NCBI GenBank assembly: GCA_002704825.1
Contig: PAIY01000263.1
Location: 1-35,683, forward strand
Source: Phycisphaeraceae bacterium
GTDB taxonomy: Bacteria > Planctomycetota > Phycisphaerae > Phycisphaerales > Phycisphaeraceae
Direction of reading: 5' to 3'
DNA length: 35,683 bases
In this document: positions 15,043 through 23,388 of the stretch, one piece after another
Numbering within the stretch: position 1 is the stretch's first letter
Layout of the letters: each line of letters begins with the position of its first letter
The notes under the pieces: generated by a model
The model's input: the letters and a program-made list of their open reading frames with translations, nothing else
What the model was told of the DNA's origin: nothing
Databases searched by the model: none
Made by a program: the position numbers and the translations under genes

Positions 15043-15786
15043 TTATTTAACATCGACATGGAACAAATCACTCTTGCCAGCGATGTCCTCATAGGGCAAT
15101 GTGTTGGCATGCCCGTCGAAGTAGACGAGATTGGCCGCATCGTCATGTCGGTATGCCGTCTGGGCACTGTTGACTGATCCTGCTGCAATGGATTCCCCAT
15201 AGACACCATAGAACGAGTTATACCATGACCGGTTCCGCACCACCTCGCGGTCGGTGGCATCGATGATCAGCAGTTTTTTGCTTGGCGAGATGATTTCCTG
15301 TTCCTTAAACGCGCGGATGTCTGATGTTGAATAGGGTTGATACCATTCGCTGATCCCCGTGCCGTCGAGATATTGCGGGCGGGTGATGTTCACACCATAA
15401 GTTCGCCGCATGTTGACCAGGCCATCGTCTTTGGCGTCCGCATGTGCCAGAGTTGCCAATGGGCAGGCATAGTGCTTAGGCCAGTAGAGAAGATCATCAC
15501 TGATTCGGTTGACATTGAGGTAACTCTGGATCGCCACGTTCTGCATCCAGAACCGACGCGATGAATCGTTGGGGCCTACAAAGTCCGGCCACTGCCAACG
15601 GTCAAAGTCATCTGCATACATCACGTTGGCCAACCCCATCTGCTTGAGATTGGCTAGACACTGCACGCGCTGCGATGCCAATCTTGCCTTGGCCAACGCC
15701 GGCAAGAGGATGGCAATGAGCAGCGAAATAATACTGATGACCACCAGCAACTCGATTAACGTAAAAGCTTGGGGTTTGCGGCGCAT
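15043..15786 (-). CDS. Pseudopilin with H-X9-DG motif
   Basis: This 247-residue protein has a short basic leader (MRRKPQA) and a prepilin site A7|F8; Ala at -1 in place of Gly is tolerated by prepilin peptidases. Mature FTLIE keeps Glu at +5, and a hydrophobic helix follows to about residue 32. Cys43 and Cys108 (ACPL) form the pair shared by the other pseudopilins here. The C-terminal motif is [14 protein letters not shown]9-DG. The start at 15786 gives a normal leader; the longer reading from 15840 adds 18 residues. The gene lies 53 bp from a divergent AraC regulator gene and just upstream of the beta-helix gene, suggesting one regulated unit. Confidence 0.9.
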   Translation of the reverse strand: MRRKPQAFTLIELLVVISIISLLIAILLPALAKARLASQRVQCLANLKQMGLANVMYADDFDRWQWPDFVGPNDSSRRFWMQNVAIQSYLNVNRISDDLLYWPKHYACPLATLAHADAKDDGLVNMRRTYGVNITRPQYLDGTGISEWYQPYSTSDIRAFKEQEIISPSKKLLIIDATDREVVRNRSWYNSFYGVYGESIAAGSVNSAQTAYRHDDAANLVYFDGHANTLPYEDIAGKSDLFHVDVK

Positions 15787-15839
15787 GTGCGGACTCCGTG
15801 GGATTGATTCACGGTCAATTCTAGGTCGGCTGTCCTGCA

Positions 15840-16700
15840 ATGCAGATGGATAATATAATTAGACACATGGACAAATTGATCAAGTACTTTTTCCTTTACC
15901 CCCGACCGTTCGCCAGCGAGCTGCCGGTGTACTCCACGGGCTATATCATGGGGAAAAATTATCGGATCAGTAATGCCTTTCCCTGGGTCGCTTTCTCGTT
16001 TATTCTGCGTGGACATGGACAATGTCGCCTGATGGGTGAGAGTTTCGAGATTAAAGCACCTTGTGTGTTCATGCAGATTCCCGGTGAGGTTGCCCAGTAT
16101 CAGCCGGACCCTGGGACGACGTGGGATGAATTGTTTTTCACGTTTCACCGAGAACACGTGCCCACCTTGCTTCGAAAAAGTTTTTATGTTCCCGGTCGGT
16201 ATCACTGGCCGATTCATGATCACCAGATGCACGAGGTCCACAAGCTGGTGCGCGAATTGGGGGAACATCTCCGCCGTGACAGTGTCGCCCGGTGTACCGA
16301 TCGCATTGATTTGATCGCTCAGCAACTGCTCATTGAATCGCTGCATGAACCTTCGGGCAATCCGACCAACGAAATGGAAGCCATGGTCGAAGACCTGCGA
16401 CAGGCACTTTTGCACGTGGACGATGCAGGACAATACATCAAACTCGTCGCCAGTCAGCACAAAGTCTCGGTGCCCAGTCTCCGCCGACATTGGCATCGGA
16501 TCATGGGGATGTCACCTGGCGAGTATCACGCGATGCACCAGATGCAGCGTGCCCAGGAACAGTTGGCTCACACTTCGTTATCGATCACCTACATTGCCAA
16601 CGGTTTGGGGTATGCCGACCCGCTGTACTTTTCCCGCAAGTTCCGCAAACAGGTGGGCATGAGTCCGTCGGCGTATCGTGAGAAGTTCGGGGAGAAGTAA
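15840..16700 (+). CDS. AraC-family transcriptional regulator
   Basis: The product has 286 residues from ATG 15840, or 277 from ATG 15867; neither start has a strong ribosome binding site. An N-terminal cupin-like sensing domain (about residues 30-130, including [12 protein letters not shown]) is followed by the AraC DNA-binding domain (about 185-283). Its second helix-turn-helix reads [20 protein letters not shown] and the chain closes with [10 protein letters not shown]. It is divergent from the pseudopilin and beta-helix genes across a 53-bp gap, which contains only a weak ATTGA-N7-TCAAT inverted pair (15803-15819). It probably activates those genes in response to a polysaccharide breakdown product. 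Confidence 0.9.
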   Translation: MQMDNIIRHMDKLIKYFFLYPRPFASELPVYSTGYIMGKNYRISNAFPWVAFSFILRGHGQCRLMGESFEIKAPCVFMQIPGEVAQYQPDPGTTWDELFFTFHREHVPTLLRKSFYVPGRYHWPIHDHQMHEVHKLVRELGEHLRRDSVARCTDRIDLIAQQLLIESLHEPSGNPTNEMEAMVEDLRQALLHVDDAGQYIKLVASQHKVSVPSLRRHWHRIMGMSPGEYHAMHQMQRAQEQLAHTSLSITYIANGLGYADPLYFSRKFRKQVGMSPSAYREKFGEK

Positions 16701-16731
16701 AAAACATTTCATTCAGAATGACACATGTGAT

Positions 16732-16815
16732 CAAAGCCGTGTCGCTCCTGCGGCACGGGTTGTCTTGAAGTGAAAATCACCAAGCGACCCGTGACCCGGG
16801 AGGGGCACGGCTTTG
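16732..16815. repeat. 84-bp inverted-repeat element, CAAAGCCGTG family, copy 1
   Basis: CAAAGCCGTG (16732-16741) and CACGGCTTTG (16806-16815) are exact complements, and each arm contains a further small hairpin. Related elements lie at 27979-28061, 26392-26419 and 35523-35550. All four are intergenic and lie 3' of genes or between genes. Confidence 0.7.
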
Positions 16816-16870
16816 TTTGAGGAATCACATCAACAGTCATTTTTATTCAATGTGCAGTATCAACAAAAAA

Positions 16871-16904
16871 AATCCCACCGATACGGGCTCGCATCGGTGG
16901 GATT
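16871..16904 (-). terminator. Rho-independent terminator after frr
   Basis: AATCCCACCGAT (16871-16882) and ATCGGTGGGATT (16893-16904) form a perfect 12-bp stem with a 10-base loop. On the minus strand it runs into a row of T residues, 27 bp after the frr stop. It closes the clpP to frr run. Confidence 0.88.
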
Positions 16905-16930
16905 CTCGTATTGCACTATTTACAGGCAGA

Positions 16931-17497
16931 TCAGATTTCGTTGATCTCTTCGGCCTTGGCTTTGATCAGATCTTCAACCTGAGATTCGTATTTCTTGACC
17001 AGCGTCTGCACTTCATCCTTGGCAGCGGAGACGTCGTCTTCGGAAAGATGCAGGGTCTTGTCTTTTTCCGCAGCGTCAATGTGCTTGTTGCCATCACGAC
17101 GGGCATTTCGGATGGAGACCTTGGCCTTCTCACCCATTTCCTTGACCGAACCGATGAGTTGGTTACGGCGATCGCCGGAGAGTGGCGGGATGTTGATGCG
17201 GGCGGCCTTGCCTTCGGTGGTGGGGTTGAGTCCGAGGCCGGCGTTCTGGATGCCCTTGATGATGGCTTGCAGCGAACTGGGATCAAACGGCTTGACCAGA
17301 ATCTGGGCAGGTTCAGGCGTGGTGATCATGGCCAGGGAGCGCAGGTCGGTCATGGAACCGAAGTAGTCAATTTTGATGAACTCAACCAAACCGGTGGAGG
17401 CTCGGCCGGTGCGGACACCGCGGAGTTCGTTTTTCAGGTAGTCATATGCCTTTTCCATTGCTTCTTCTGTTTCGAGCAGAATTTCATCGATATCCAT
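16931..17497 (-). CDS. frr: Ribosome recycling factor
   Basis: Ribosome recycling factor works with EF-G to split the post-termination ribosome in the cytoplasm. The 188-residue product is close to the usual 185 and shows the family pattern: N-terminal helix (MEKAYDYLKNELRGVRTGRA), the small beta domain (PEPAQILVKPFDPSSL), then SLSGDRR-type and helix segments (NIPPLSGDRRNQLI, SIRNARRDGNK) and a Lys/Glu-rich final helix. It lies 58 bp downstream of pyrH on the same strand, the usual pyrH-frr order in bacteria, and is followed by a strong terminator. Confidence 0.97.
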   Translation of the reverse strand: MDIDEILLETEEAMEKAYDYLKNELRGVRTGRASTGLVEFIKIDYFGSMTDLRSLAMITTPEPAQILVKPFDPSSLQAIIKGIQNAGLGLNPTTEGKAARINIPPLSGDRRNQLIGSVKEMGEKAKVSIRNARRDGNKHIDAAEKDKTLHLSEDDVSAAKDEVQTLVKKYESQVEDLIKAKAEEINEI

Positions 17498-17555
17498 GGT
17501 GTTTTTCTTTCTTGGGCAAAGGCTGCGGGAGCTTTGGGTTTAATGTTGTTATCCG

Positions 17556-18290
17556 TTAGTCATTGAGTACGCGGGTGCCCAGAGGCTCACCGCTGACGAC
17601 CTGGGCAATGTGGCCTGGGGTCTTCATATCAAAGACGATGATAGGGATCTTGCGTTCCATGCACATGGTAAACGCGGAGAGATCCATGATTTTCAGTTGC
17701 TTGTCGATCGCTTCCTTGAACGTGATCTGGTCGTATTTCACCGCGTCATCATACTTGACGGGGTCTTTGTCATAAATGCCGTCAACCTTGGTGGCCTTGA
17801 GCAAGGCCTGGGCGCCGATTTCGGTGGCACGCAGGGCAGCGGCCGTGTCGGTGGTGAAAAACGGGTTACCGGTGCCGGCGGCGAAGATGACGATGCGGCC
17901 TTTTTCCAGATGTCGGATGGCGCGGCCTCGGATGAACTTTTCAGCCACGGCAGAGAGGTCCATTGCTGAGAGCACGCGTGCCGGATACCCCTTGCGATCC
18001 AGGGTTTCCTTGAGTGCCAACGCGTTGAGGACGGTCCCGAGCATGCCCATGTAATCGGCAGTGGACTGGTCGATGTGTCCCTGCTTGGCAAGGGTGGCAC
18101 CACGGATGATGTTGCCACCCCCCACGACGACCGCCAACTCCGTGCCGGTGTCTTTGGCCAGGGCGATTTCGTTGGCAATGAGGCTCAGTTCTTCAGAATC
18201 AATCCCGAACCCGCCGGGCTTGCACATCGCTTCACCGCTGATTTTCAGCAGCACGCGTTTGTAATGCGGTTTTGGTGCATCGTCACTCAC
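17556..18290 (-). CDS. pyrH: Uridylate (UMP) kinase
   Basis: PyrH phosphorylates UMP to UDP in pyrimidine nucleotide synthesis and belongs to the amino acid kinase fold. Visible motifs are LLKISGEAM near the start, VVVGGGNIIRG, the STADYMGMLGTVLNALAL segment, TGNPFFTTDTAAALRA, and ATKVDGIYDKDPVKY with DLSAFTMCMERKIPI. A GTG start at 18290 is chosen: AAAGG lies 7-8 bp upstream and the protein is then 244 residues, the family size. A longer in-frame reading from 18347 adds 19 unrelated residues. It is the third gene of the clpP, lipoprotein, pyrH, frr run; a 101-bp gap separates it from the lipoprotein gene. Confidence 0.96.
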   Translation of the reverse strand: MSDDAPKPHYKRVLLKISGEAMCKPGGFGIDSEELSLIANEIALAKDTGTELAVVVGGGNIIRGATLAKQGHIDQSTADYMGMLGTVLNALALKETLDRKGYPARVLSAMDLSAVAEKFIRGRAIRHLEKGRIVIFAAGTGNPFFTTDTAAALRATEIGAQALLKATKVDGIYDKDPVKYDDAVKYDQITFKEAIDKQLKIMDLSAFTMCMERKIPIIVFDMKTPGHIAQVVSGEPLGTRVLND

Positions 18291-18391
18291 ACAGATACCT
18301 TTCGTAATAACAGGCTTAAAGTTTAGCTCAGGGACGCCAATCCGCAAGCGGTGGACAGCGCGTCACAAGTGGCGCGGCTTCATGTCAGAAC

Positions 18392-19057
18392 TCATGGTTT
18401 GATCGGCAGGGTGATCTGTTGGTTAAACGTCTTGCCGATCTGCAGGTCGGTGATTTGCAGACTCACGGTGACCTGGTTGATGTTGTTGATTTTGTCACCC
18501 GCGGGCAGGGGGATGTCCAGCGTGTAATGCGTGCCGGTGATGTTGCTTCGGTAGGCCTTGTCGATGTCGGCAGCGGAGAAGCTGCGTTTGGCCAGGGTCA
18601 CCGGGGCTTGTCCTGCAACGATGTGATCCACCTGGGCGACCGCCTTTGCTGCAATCGGCAAAAACCGCTTACGCTGATCCAACGTCAAAATGTACAGTCG
18701 AATCAAGTCATCACGGTCATCACCATTTTGATCCAGCGCGGTGCAGTACCGCCCGAACTTGATGAAGGTGACCTGCGGGATCTGGGCATCGGGGTCAGCT
18801 GGAGGCGTGGTCGAAGACTCAAGGGCCTGGAGTTTATCCGCCTTTGCCTTGACTGAAGCGTGGAGTCGATCGACTTCACGCTGCAATTCGAGTTTATCAC
18901 GTCGGAGTGTGTCGTTTTCCTGGCTGATGCGTTGATTGGATGTGCCACAACCGGCGAACATCATGCTGATAACACAAAGCGTCAAACACCCCATGGACAG
19001 CAACAGTCGCCCGTGGTTTGAGCCGGGTTGATGGGATGGGTCGTCAGGTTTGTTCAT
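18392..19057 (-). CDS. Uncharacterised lipoprotein with a coiled coil
   Basis: This 221-residue protein has a 35-residue N-terminal segment with a hydrophobic stretch and a lipobox MMFAGC (modified Cys37), so it should be lipid-anchored outside the cytoplasm. Residues about 42-80 (QRISQENDTLRRDKLELQ and on) form a heptad-like coiled coil. Residues 95-221 look like a beta-sandwich (FIKFGRYCTALDQNGDDRDD, then LDIPLPAGDKINNINQVTVS); I do not recognise the domain. Its ATG at 19057 directly abuts the clpP TAA stop with no gap, which implies translational coupling. Its role beside clpP and pyrH is unknown. Confidence 0.82.
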   Translation of the reverse strand: MNKPDDPSHQPGSNHGRLLLSMGCLTLCVISMMFAGCGTSNQRISQENDTLRRDKLELQREVDRLHASVKAKADKLQALESSTTPPADPDAQIPQVTFIKFGRYCTALDQNGDDRDDLIRLYILTLDQRKRFLPIAAKAVAQVDHIVAGQAPVTLAKRSFSAADIDKAYRSNITGTHYTLDIPLPAGDKINNINQVTVSLQITDLQIGKTFNQQITLPIKP

Positions 19058-19687
19058 TTACGCGTCGTCGGACTTGTGGTTTTTGGCCATGTCTTCGGGA
19101 ATGTGCTTAAGCAGTGAATCGACGACACCGTATTCGACAGCTTCCTGGGCGTCGAGCCACTTGTCACGTTCGCAGTCGCGTGCCATGGTTTCTTTGTCTT
19201 TGCCGGTGTGGTGACACATGATGTCATACAGGCGTTCGCGGGTGCGCATCATTTCGGTGGCCTGGATGCCAAGGTCCGTTGCAGGACCTTCGATGACGCC
19301 GCCCATGAGCGGTTGGTGCAGCAGGACACGGGAGTTGGGCAGCACGTAACGCTTACCCGCTTCGCCTGCCATCAGCAGAACCGCACCCATGGAAGCACAC
19401 ATGCCGATGCAGTAGGTCGCGACCTTGGGACGGATGAACTGCATGGTGTCATAAACACCAAGGCCCGCACTGACCGAGCCGCCGGGGGAGTTGATGTAAA
19501 AGTGGATGTCAGCCTTGGGGTCTTCCTGCGAGAGGAAAAGCAACTGGGCGACGACCAGGTTTGCCGAGTCATCGTCCACGCCACCGCCAAGAAAGACGAT
19601 GCGATCCTTGAGCAGACGCGAATAAATGTCGTAGTGACGTTCGCCACGACCAGTCTTTTCAATCACCATGGGGACGAGTGAGGGCAT
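19058..19687 (-). CDS. clpP: ATP-dependent Clp protease proteolytic subunit
   Basis: ClpP is the serine protease barrel that works with ClpX, ClpA or ClpC ATPases in the cytoplasm. The 209-residue product has the full catalytic triad: Ser99 (MCASMGA), His124 (VLLHQP) and Asp171 ([12 protein letters not shown]). The oligomer and oxyanion segments ([17 protein letters not shown]) are intact. The ATG at 19687 gives the normal short N-terminus. Next on the same strand come a lipoprotein gene joined by an adjacent stop-start, then pyrH and frr. clpX is not in the window. tmRNA, whose tag ends in Ala-Ala, is 18 kb away. Confidence 0.96.
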   Translation of the reverse strand: MPSLVPMVIEKTGRGERHYDIYSRLLKDRIVFLGGGVDDDSANLVVAQLLFLSQEDPKADIHFYINSPGGSVSAGLGVYDTMQFIRPKVATYCIGMCASMGAVLLMAGEAGKRYVLPNSRVLLHQPLMGGVIEGPATDLGIQATEMMRTRERLYDIMCHHTGKDKETMARDCERDKWLDAQEAVEYGVVDSLLKHIPEDMAKNHKSDDA

Positions 19688-20103
19688 ATGATTAATCCTT
19701 CGTATTCATTCGAATCGATGAGTATCCGTTTCGGGTTCCGATTTTAGCACGCCAAGTCCGATGCCGCGAACAGGGGCAGGCCAAACCGTCGCATGTCGGT
19801 GGACATTTTGTGCTGATTGCAGGGTATTTGATGGCTTGGTGGATTGTTATTGGAGCTTGGATGTTGAAAAGATCGTTTGTGATGAGCATCGGATGTCAGG
19901 ACATGATGCACGGATTAACTAAACGCATGTGAATCTGTTGTAGGTTGTGCATTCGTTCACCCAGGGGGCACCGGGTTGACACCCTGTGCTCAATATTCAA
20001 GACTTGAGTTGCGTCAATTGATCAAACAAAACCCTTCAAACTCCGGAAAAATGCGACAATTAACCATTCGTCATTTGGCATCGGATGCCCTACCATAATA
20101 AGG
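19688..20103. other. Divergent intergenic region between clpP and the ABC permease gene
   Basis: I see no gene in these 416 bp. They should hold the promoters of clpP (minus) and of the permease-SCO genes (plus), but no clear -35/-10 pair stands out. A hairpin repeat at 19968-19989 is listed separately. Confidence 0.55.
19968..19989. repeat. GCACCGGGT hairpin, copy B of a dispersed repeat
   Basis: GCACCGGGT (19968-19976) pairs with ACCCTGTGC (19981-19989) at eight of nine positions around a TGAC loop. The following TCAATATTCAAGAC resembles TCAACTTTGAAAAC after the copy at 6758-6787. Confidence 0.6.
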
Positions 20104-20967
20104 ATGTCAACCGCCCAATCCGCCACCGGTTCAATGTCAGGTTCACCCGCCCAGGTCGCCCAGCCGCGACAGGCGAGTCTGCTTGTTGCTTCGATGTCCC
20201 TTTGGAAGCGGGAGATTGTTCGATTCTTCCGCCAGAAAAATCGCGTGGTCGGCTCGATTGCCACGCCGTTTGTCTTCTGGTTGCTGCTTGGGTTTGGACT
20301 CAACAGCAATTTCCAGCACATGCTCCCGGACGCCGACGGGCAGGCCGCCTCACAGGGGTATCTGGCTTACTTTTACCCGGGGACGATCACACTGGTGCTT
20401 TTGTTCACCGCCATTTTTTCGAACATCTCCATCATTGAAGATCGCACGGATGGCTTTATGCAGGGCATCCTTGTCGCGCCGGTCTCCCGGCTGGCGATTG
20501 TGTTGGGCAAAGTCTTCGGTGGAGCGACCATTGCCACGCTGCAGGGTTTGATTTTCCTGATCGCCTGGCCGTTGATCGCGCCTTGGCCCGGACTTGGGAT
20601 GATGCTCGGATCACTGGTGGTGATGTTCCTCCTGGCGATGGCACTCTCAGCGTTGGGCTTTTGCTTTGCCTGGCCGTGTTCCTCGACCGCAGGATTCCAT
20701 GCGATCATGAACCTGATCCTGATGCCGATGTGGTTTTTATCCGGTGCGATGTTCCCGGTGACACAGGCGCCGTTGGTGATGAAAATCATCATGTTCGCCA
20801 ACCCCATGACCTATGGCCAGGAACTGCTGAGTAAGCTCATGGCCGGCCATCTGGATGCAACCTTGTTGCCGGTGGGGCTGCTCTTTGCGATCACCGTTGG
20901 CATGACGGCGTTACTCATTTTCATGGCGTCCCGCATGGTCGGTAAACTGCCCCGCGGTTCGCGTTGA
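20104..20967 (+). CDS. ABC-2 type transporter permease
   Basis: This 287-residue membrane protein has the ABC-2 permease layout: an amphipathic N-terminal region (LWKREIVRFFRQKNRVVGSI), then about six membrane segments with the conserved middle (ERxxG-like IIEDRTDGFMQGILVAPVSR) and the LSGAMFP motif late in the chain. It would form the membrane channel of an ABC exporter; the ATPase partner is not adjacent. SCO1/SenC and DUF420 genes follow within 33 and 22 bp, a grouping seen with cytochrome oxidase assembly genes in several phyla. AAGG lies almost on top of the ATG at 20104, so a later start (20134 or 20194) is possible. Confidence 0.88.
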   Translation: MSTAQSATGSMSGSPAQVAQPRQASLLVASMSLWKREIVRFFRQKNRVVGSIATPFVFWLLLGFGLNSNFQHMLPDADGQAASQGYLAYFYPGTITLVLLFTAIFSNISIIEDRTDGFMQGILVAPVSRLAIVLGKVFGGATIATLQGLIFLIAWPLIAPWPGLGMMLGSLVVMFLLAMALSALGFCFAWPCSSTAGFHAIMNLILMPMWFLSGAMFPVTQAPLVMKIIMFANPMTYGQELLSKLMAGHLDATLLPVGLLFAITVGMTALLIFMASRMVGKLPRGSR

Positions 20968-20999
20968 TTTTTCTGGTTTGCACGAAGTGAAGTTATCCC

Positions 21000-21671
21000 A
21001 TGTCCAGTCCACAACCCAAGCCTCAATCGCTCAAGCCGTTCTACATCGCGTTGGCCTTGCTCAGCGTGGTGACCGCGATTCTCATCGGTCTTTACCAGGT
21101 CAAGCAAGCCAACTCGCGTGCTGCTGACGGATACAGTGAAGAGGCGCTTGAACCGCTGATTCAACTGCCAGGTTTCATTCTCACCGACAAGGCAGGCAGC
21201 AGCTTTCACTCGGATCAACTGCGGGGTAAAGTCTGGATCGCTGACTTTGTCTTCACCCGTTGTCAGGGCCCCTGTCCCATGATCACGTTGCAGATGGCCA
21301 AGGTCGAAAACAAACTTAAGCAGGATCCGAACTGGGGGGATATCCGCCTGGTGACGTTCACCGTGGACCCGGATTACGACACGCCCAAAGTGCTCAGTGA
21401 ACATGCCCAGCGCGTCGACGTGCAGACCAGCAACTGGCTGTGGCTCACCGGTCAACGCAAACAAATGTGGGACCTGATCAACAATGAGTTCAAACTCATG
21501 GTGGGGACCAACGAAATCGCTGGCGATGATCCGGGGCATGGCTTGATCACCCATTCGACCAAGTTTGTCCTGGTGGATCGGAAAATGCGCATCCGTGGAT
21601 ATTACAATGCTCTGGATGGTGAAGAGATCACCCGACTTTATCGCGATTTGAATATCGTGCTTGCCGAGTAG
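21000..21671 (+). CDS. SCO1/SenC family copper chaperone
   Basis: SCO proteins deliver copper to, or reduce the cysteines of, the CuA site of cytochrome c oxidase, on the outer face of the inner membrane. The 223-residue product has an N-terminal membrane anchor (about residues 13-33), a thioredoxin-like fold and all three copper ligands: Cys88 and Cys92 in CQGPCP and His185 in THSTKFVLVD. The TVDPDYDTP segment is also conserved. It sits between an ABC-2 permease and a DUF420 gene, in line with an oxidase assembly role. No oxidase subunits are in the window. Confidence 0.94.
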   Translation: MSSPQPKPQSLKPFYIALALLSVVTAILIGLYQVKQANSRAADGYSEEALEPLIQLPGFILTDKAGSSFHSDQLRGKVWIADFVFTRCQGPCPMITLQMAKVENKLKQDPNWGDIRLVTFTVDPDYDTPKVLSEHAQRVDVQTSNWLWLTGQRKQMWDLINNEFKLMVGTNEIAGDDPGHGLITHSTKFVLVDRKMRIRGYYNALDGEEITRLYRDLNIVLAE

Positions 21672-21692
21672 ACAGCAACAGGATCACATCTC

Positions 21693-22142
21693 ATGGACTT
21701 AAGTTTTCTGCCCCTGGTTAACGCGATTCTCAACGGCATGGCGACCGTCCTGCTGATTGTGGGTTGGGTACTCATCAAGCAGGGCAAGCGTGATGCACAC
21801 CGTAAAACCATGATCACCGCCTTTGGGATTTCGGCGTTGTTTTTAGTCTGTTACCTGGGCCACAAAGTCTGGAAAGCAATGGAGGGGGGCGGACTGCATA
21901 CCAGCTACAACGGGGAGGGTTGGATTAAGGGCGCCTACCTGCTGATGCTTTTGACGCATGTGATTCTGGCGATGGCCGTGCCGGTGTTTGCGTTGATTTT
22001 AATTGCGTTGGGGCGCAAGGAACGCTTTGAACTGCATAAGAAGATTGGCCGTGTCGCTTTGCCGATCTGGTTGTACGTTTCCATCACGGGGGTACTTGTG
22101 TATTTGATGCTCTATCCATTTAATCCGCCGTTGGCTTCGTAA
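21693..22142 (+). CDS. DUF420 family membrane protein
   Basis: This 149-residue protein has four predicted membrane helices (about residues 8-27, 41-60, 80-105 and 122-142). It shows the DUF420 hallmarks LNG near the start, HRKTM after helix 1, YLGHKVW in helix 2, a His in helix 3 (LTHVILA) and the closing HKKIGRVALPIWLYVSITGV. DUF420 members (YozB, CtaM-like) are linked to haem-copper oxidase function. It follows the SCO gene by 21 bp in the same presumed operon. Confidence 0.9.
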   Translation: MDLSFLPLVNAILNGMATVLLIVGWVLIKQGKRDAHRKTMITAFGISALFLVCYLGHKVWKAMEGGGLHTSYNGEGWIKGAYLLMLLTHVILAMAVPVFALILIALGRKERFELHKKIGRVALPIWLYVSITGVLVYLMLYPFNPPLAS

Positions 22143-22176
22143 CATCGTCTTAACATCGTTACACTGTCCGATAGAC

Positions 22177-23388
22177 ATGAACCAACGCGCAACGCCAACA
22201 TTTAAACCGCCCTCTCCAGAACAGGTCACCGACCATCTTCGACGCTGTGCACCGCGCGTCTCACGTGCGTGGGTGACGCAGTTGCCGTTGATCCTGTTAT
22301 TGGTTGCAGCGGGGATGACGCTGTTTGCTCAAAATGCGCTCACCGCCATTTTGCCCTGGCTAATACTCATCGGGGTGGTGGCTTATGCGGTGATTCGCGT
22401 GCGACATGTGCGGACGATCCAATCGCGCGTGATGCGCATCAGTGAATGGACACAGCTTGAGCAGCATGAACGGGCGACCCGCGCGATCTGGAAAATGCTT
22501 CCCGTCGTGCAGATGATGCCCGAGCTTCACGGCCGACTCGTTGCCCTGATGGCCCACAATCTCGATCGCCTCACTGCCTGGCCTGCTGCCGAAGTCGCCT
22601 ATGACTATCTCATTCAACGCATGCCTGCGGATCATCCCGGTTCCATCCAGTTGCAACTGCAGCGGACGGTGCTGCAACTGTTCAATGACGAACTGACTTC
22701 TGCGGATACCAATCTGCGTAAGCTTCGCCCGTTGGCCATGGAGATGAGCGCTTCACCGATCAGTGCGACCTATCACTATGCTGCTTTGCTTCAGCAGGTC
22801 AGTACGTTCCACTATGCCGACGCCGTTGCTGAGAACAAGGACGAACTGGTCGACCGCCTCCGCCCATTGGGTGTCGAAGCCGGTCACGGTTATGCCCTGA
22901 TGGCATGGAGTTGCTACCAACTCTCGCTCCGCGAACCTGAATCGACCACATGGATGCAGCAGGCCAGAGACTGGTGGCATAAGGCAACGCTGCTGCTCTC
23001 CACGCAAAAACTCCTTGCCCGTCAGGATGAACTCAAAGCCCTGGCTGCGCAAATCGCCTACAAAGCCCAATCACAGGATGAACAGGTCGTTGAGGAGATC
23101 GTCGAACAGAACACCGCCCAGGACCTGGAAGAAGTTCACCAACTGCTTGATGACCAGGTGATCCTGGAACCGGAATCACACGAGCAGCCGATTCAAACGC
23201 CTGAGAAACCCTCGCCGAGTCTGCTGGATTTGGTGCAATCCGTTGAGCCACCGGCTGTGTCCTCACACGAGGAAGCCGCACAAACCGACGAGGCGGCAAC
23301 GGATCATGATGTGGCAAACGACGATTCGCCTCAAGACGACACGCAAGTTGACGACACCCAGCAGATCAAGGAGCAGAAGCATGACTGA
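22177..23388 (+). CDS. Membrane-anchored helical-repeat protein with acidic tail
   Basis: I do not recognise this 403-residue protein by name. Two membrane segments lie at about residues 35-52 and 56-75, followed by an all-helical, TPR-like region (about 85-300; pairs such as ERATRAIWKMLPVVQMM and AAEVAYDYLIQRMPADHP) and a Gln/Glu/Asp-rich, probably disordered tail (about 300-403). The layout suggests a scaffold at the inner membrane with its repeat domain in the cytoplasm. The next gene has the same design and starts inside this gene's last codons, so the two are likely paralogues and partners. It lies 34 bp after the DUF420 gene. Confidence 0.8.
   Translation: MNQRATPTFKPPSPEQVTDHLRRCAPRVSRAWVTQLPLILLLVAAGMTLFAQNALTAILPWLILIGVVAYAVIRVRHVRTIQSRVMRISEWTQLEQHERATRAIWKMLPVVQMMPELHGRLVALMAHNLDRLTAWPAAEVAYDYLIQRMPADHPGSIQLQLQRTVLQLFNDELTSADTNLRKLRPLAMEMSASPISATYHYAALLQQVSTFHYADAVAENKDELVDRLRPLGVEAGHGYALMAWSCYQLSLREPESTTWMQQARDWWHKATLLLSTQKLLARQDELKALAAQIAYKAQSQDEQVVEEIVEQNTAQDLEEVHQLLDDQVILEPESHEQPIQTPEKPSPSLLDLVQSVEPPAVSSHEEAAQTDEAATDHDVANDDSPQDDTQVDDTQQIKEQKHD

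Noticed and set aside
14967-15260. N-terminal extension of the beta-helix protein
   Set aside because: The extra 98 residues are out-of-frame shadow of the pseudopilin gene, and the signal peptide starts at 14966.
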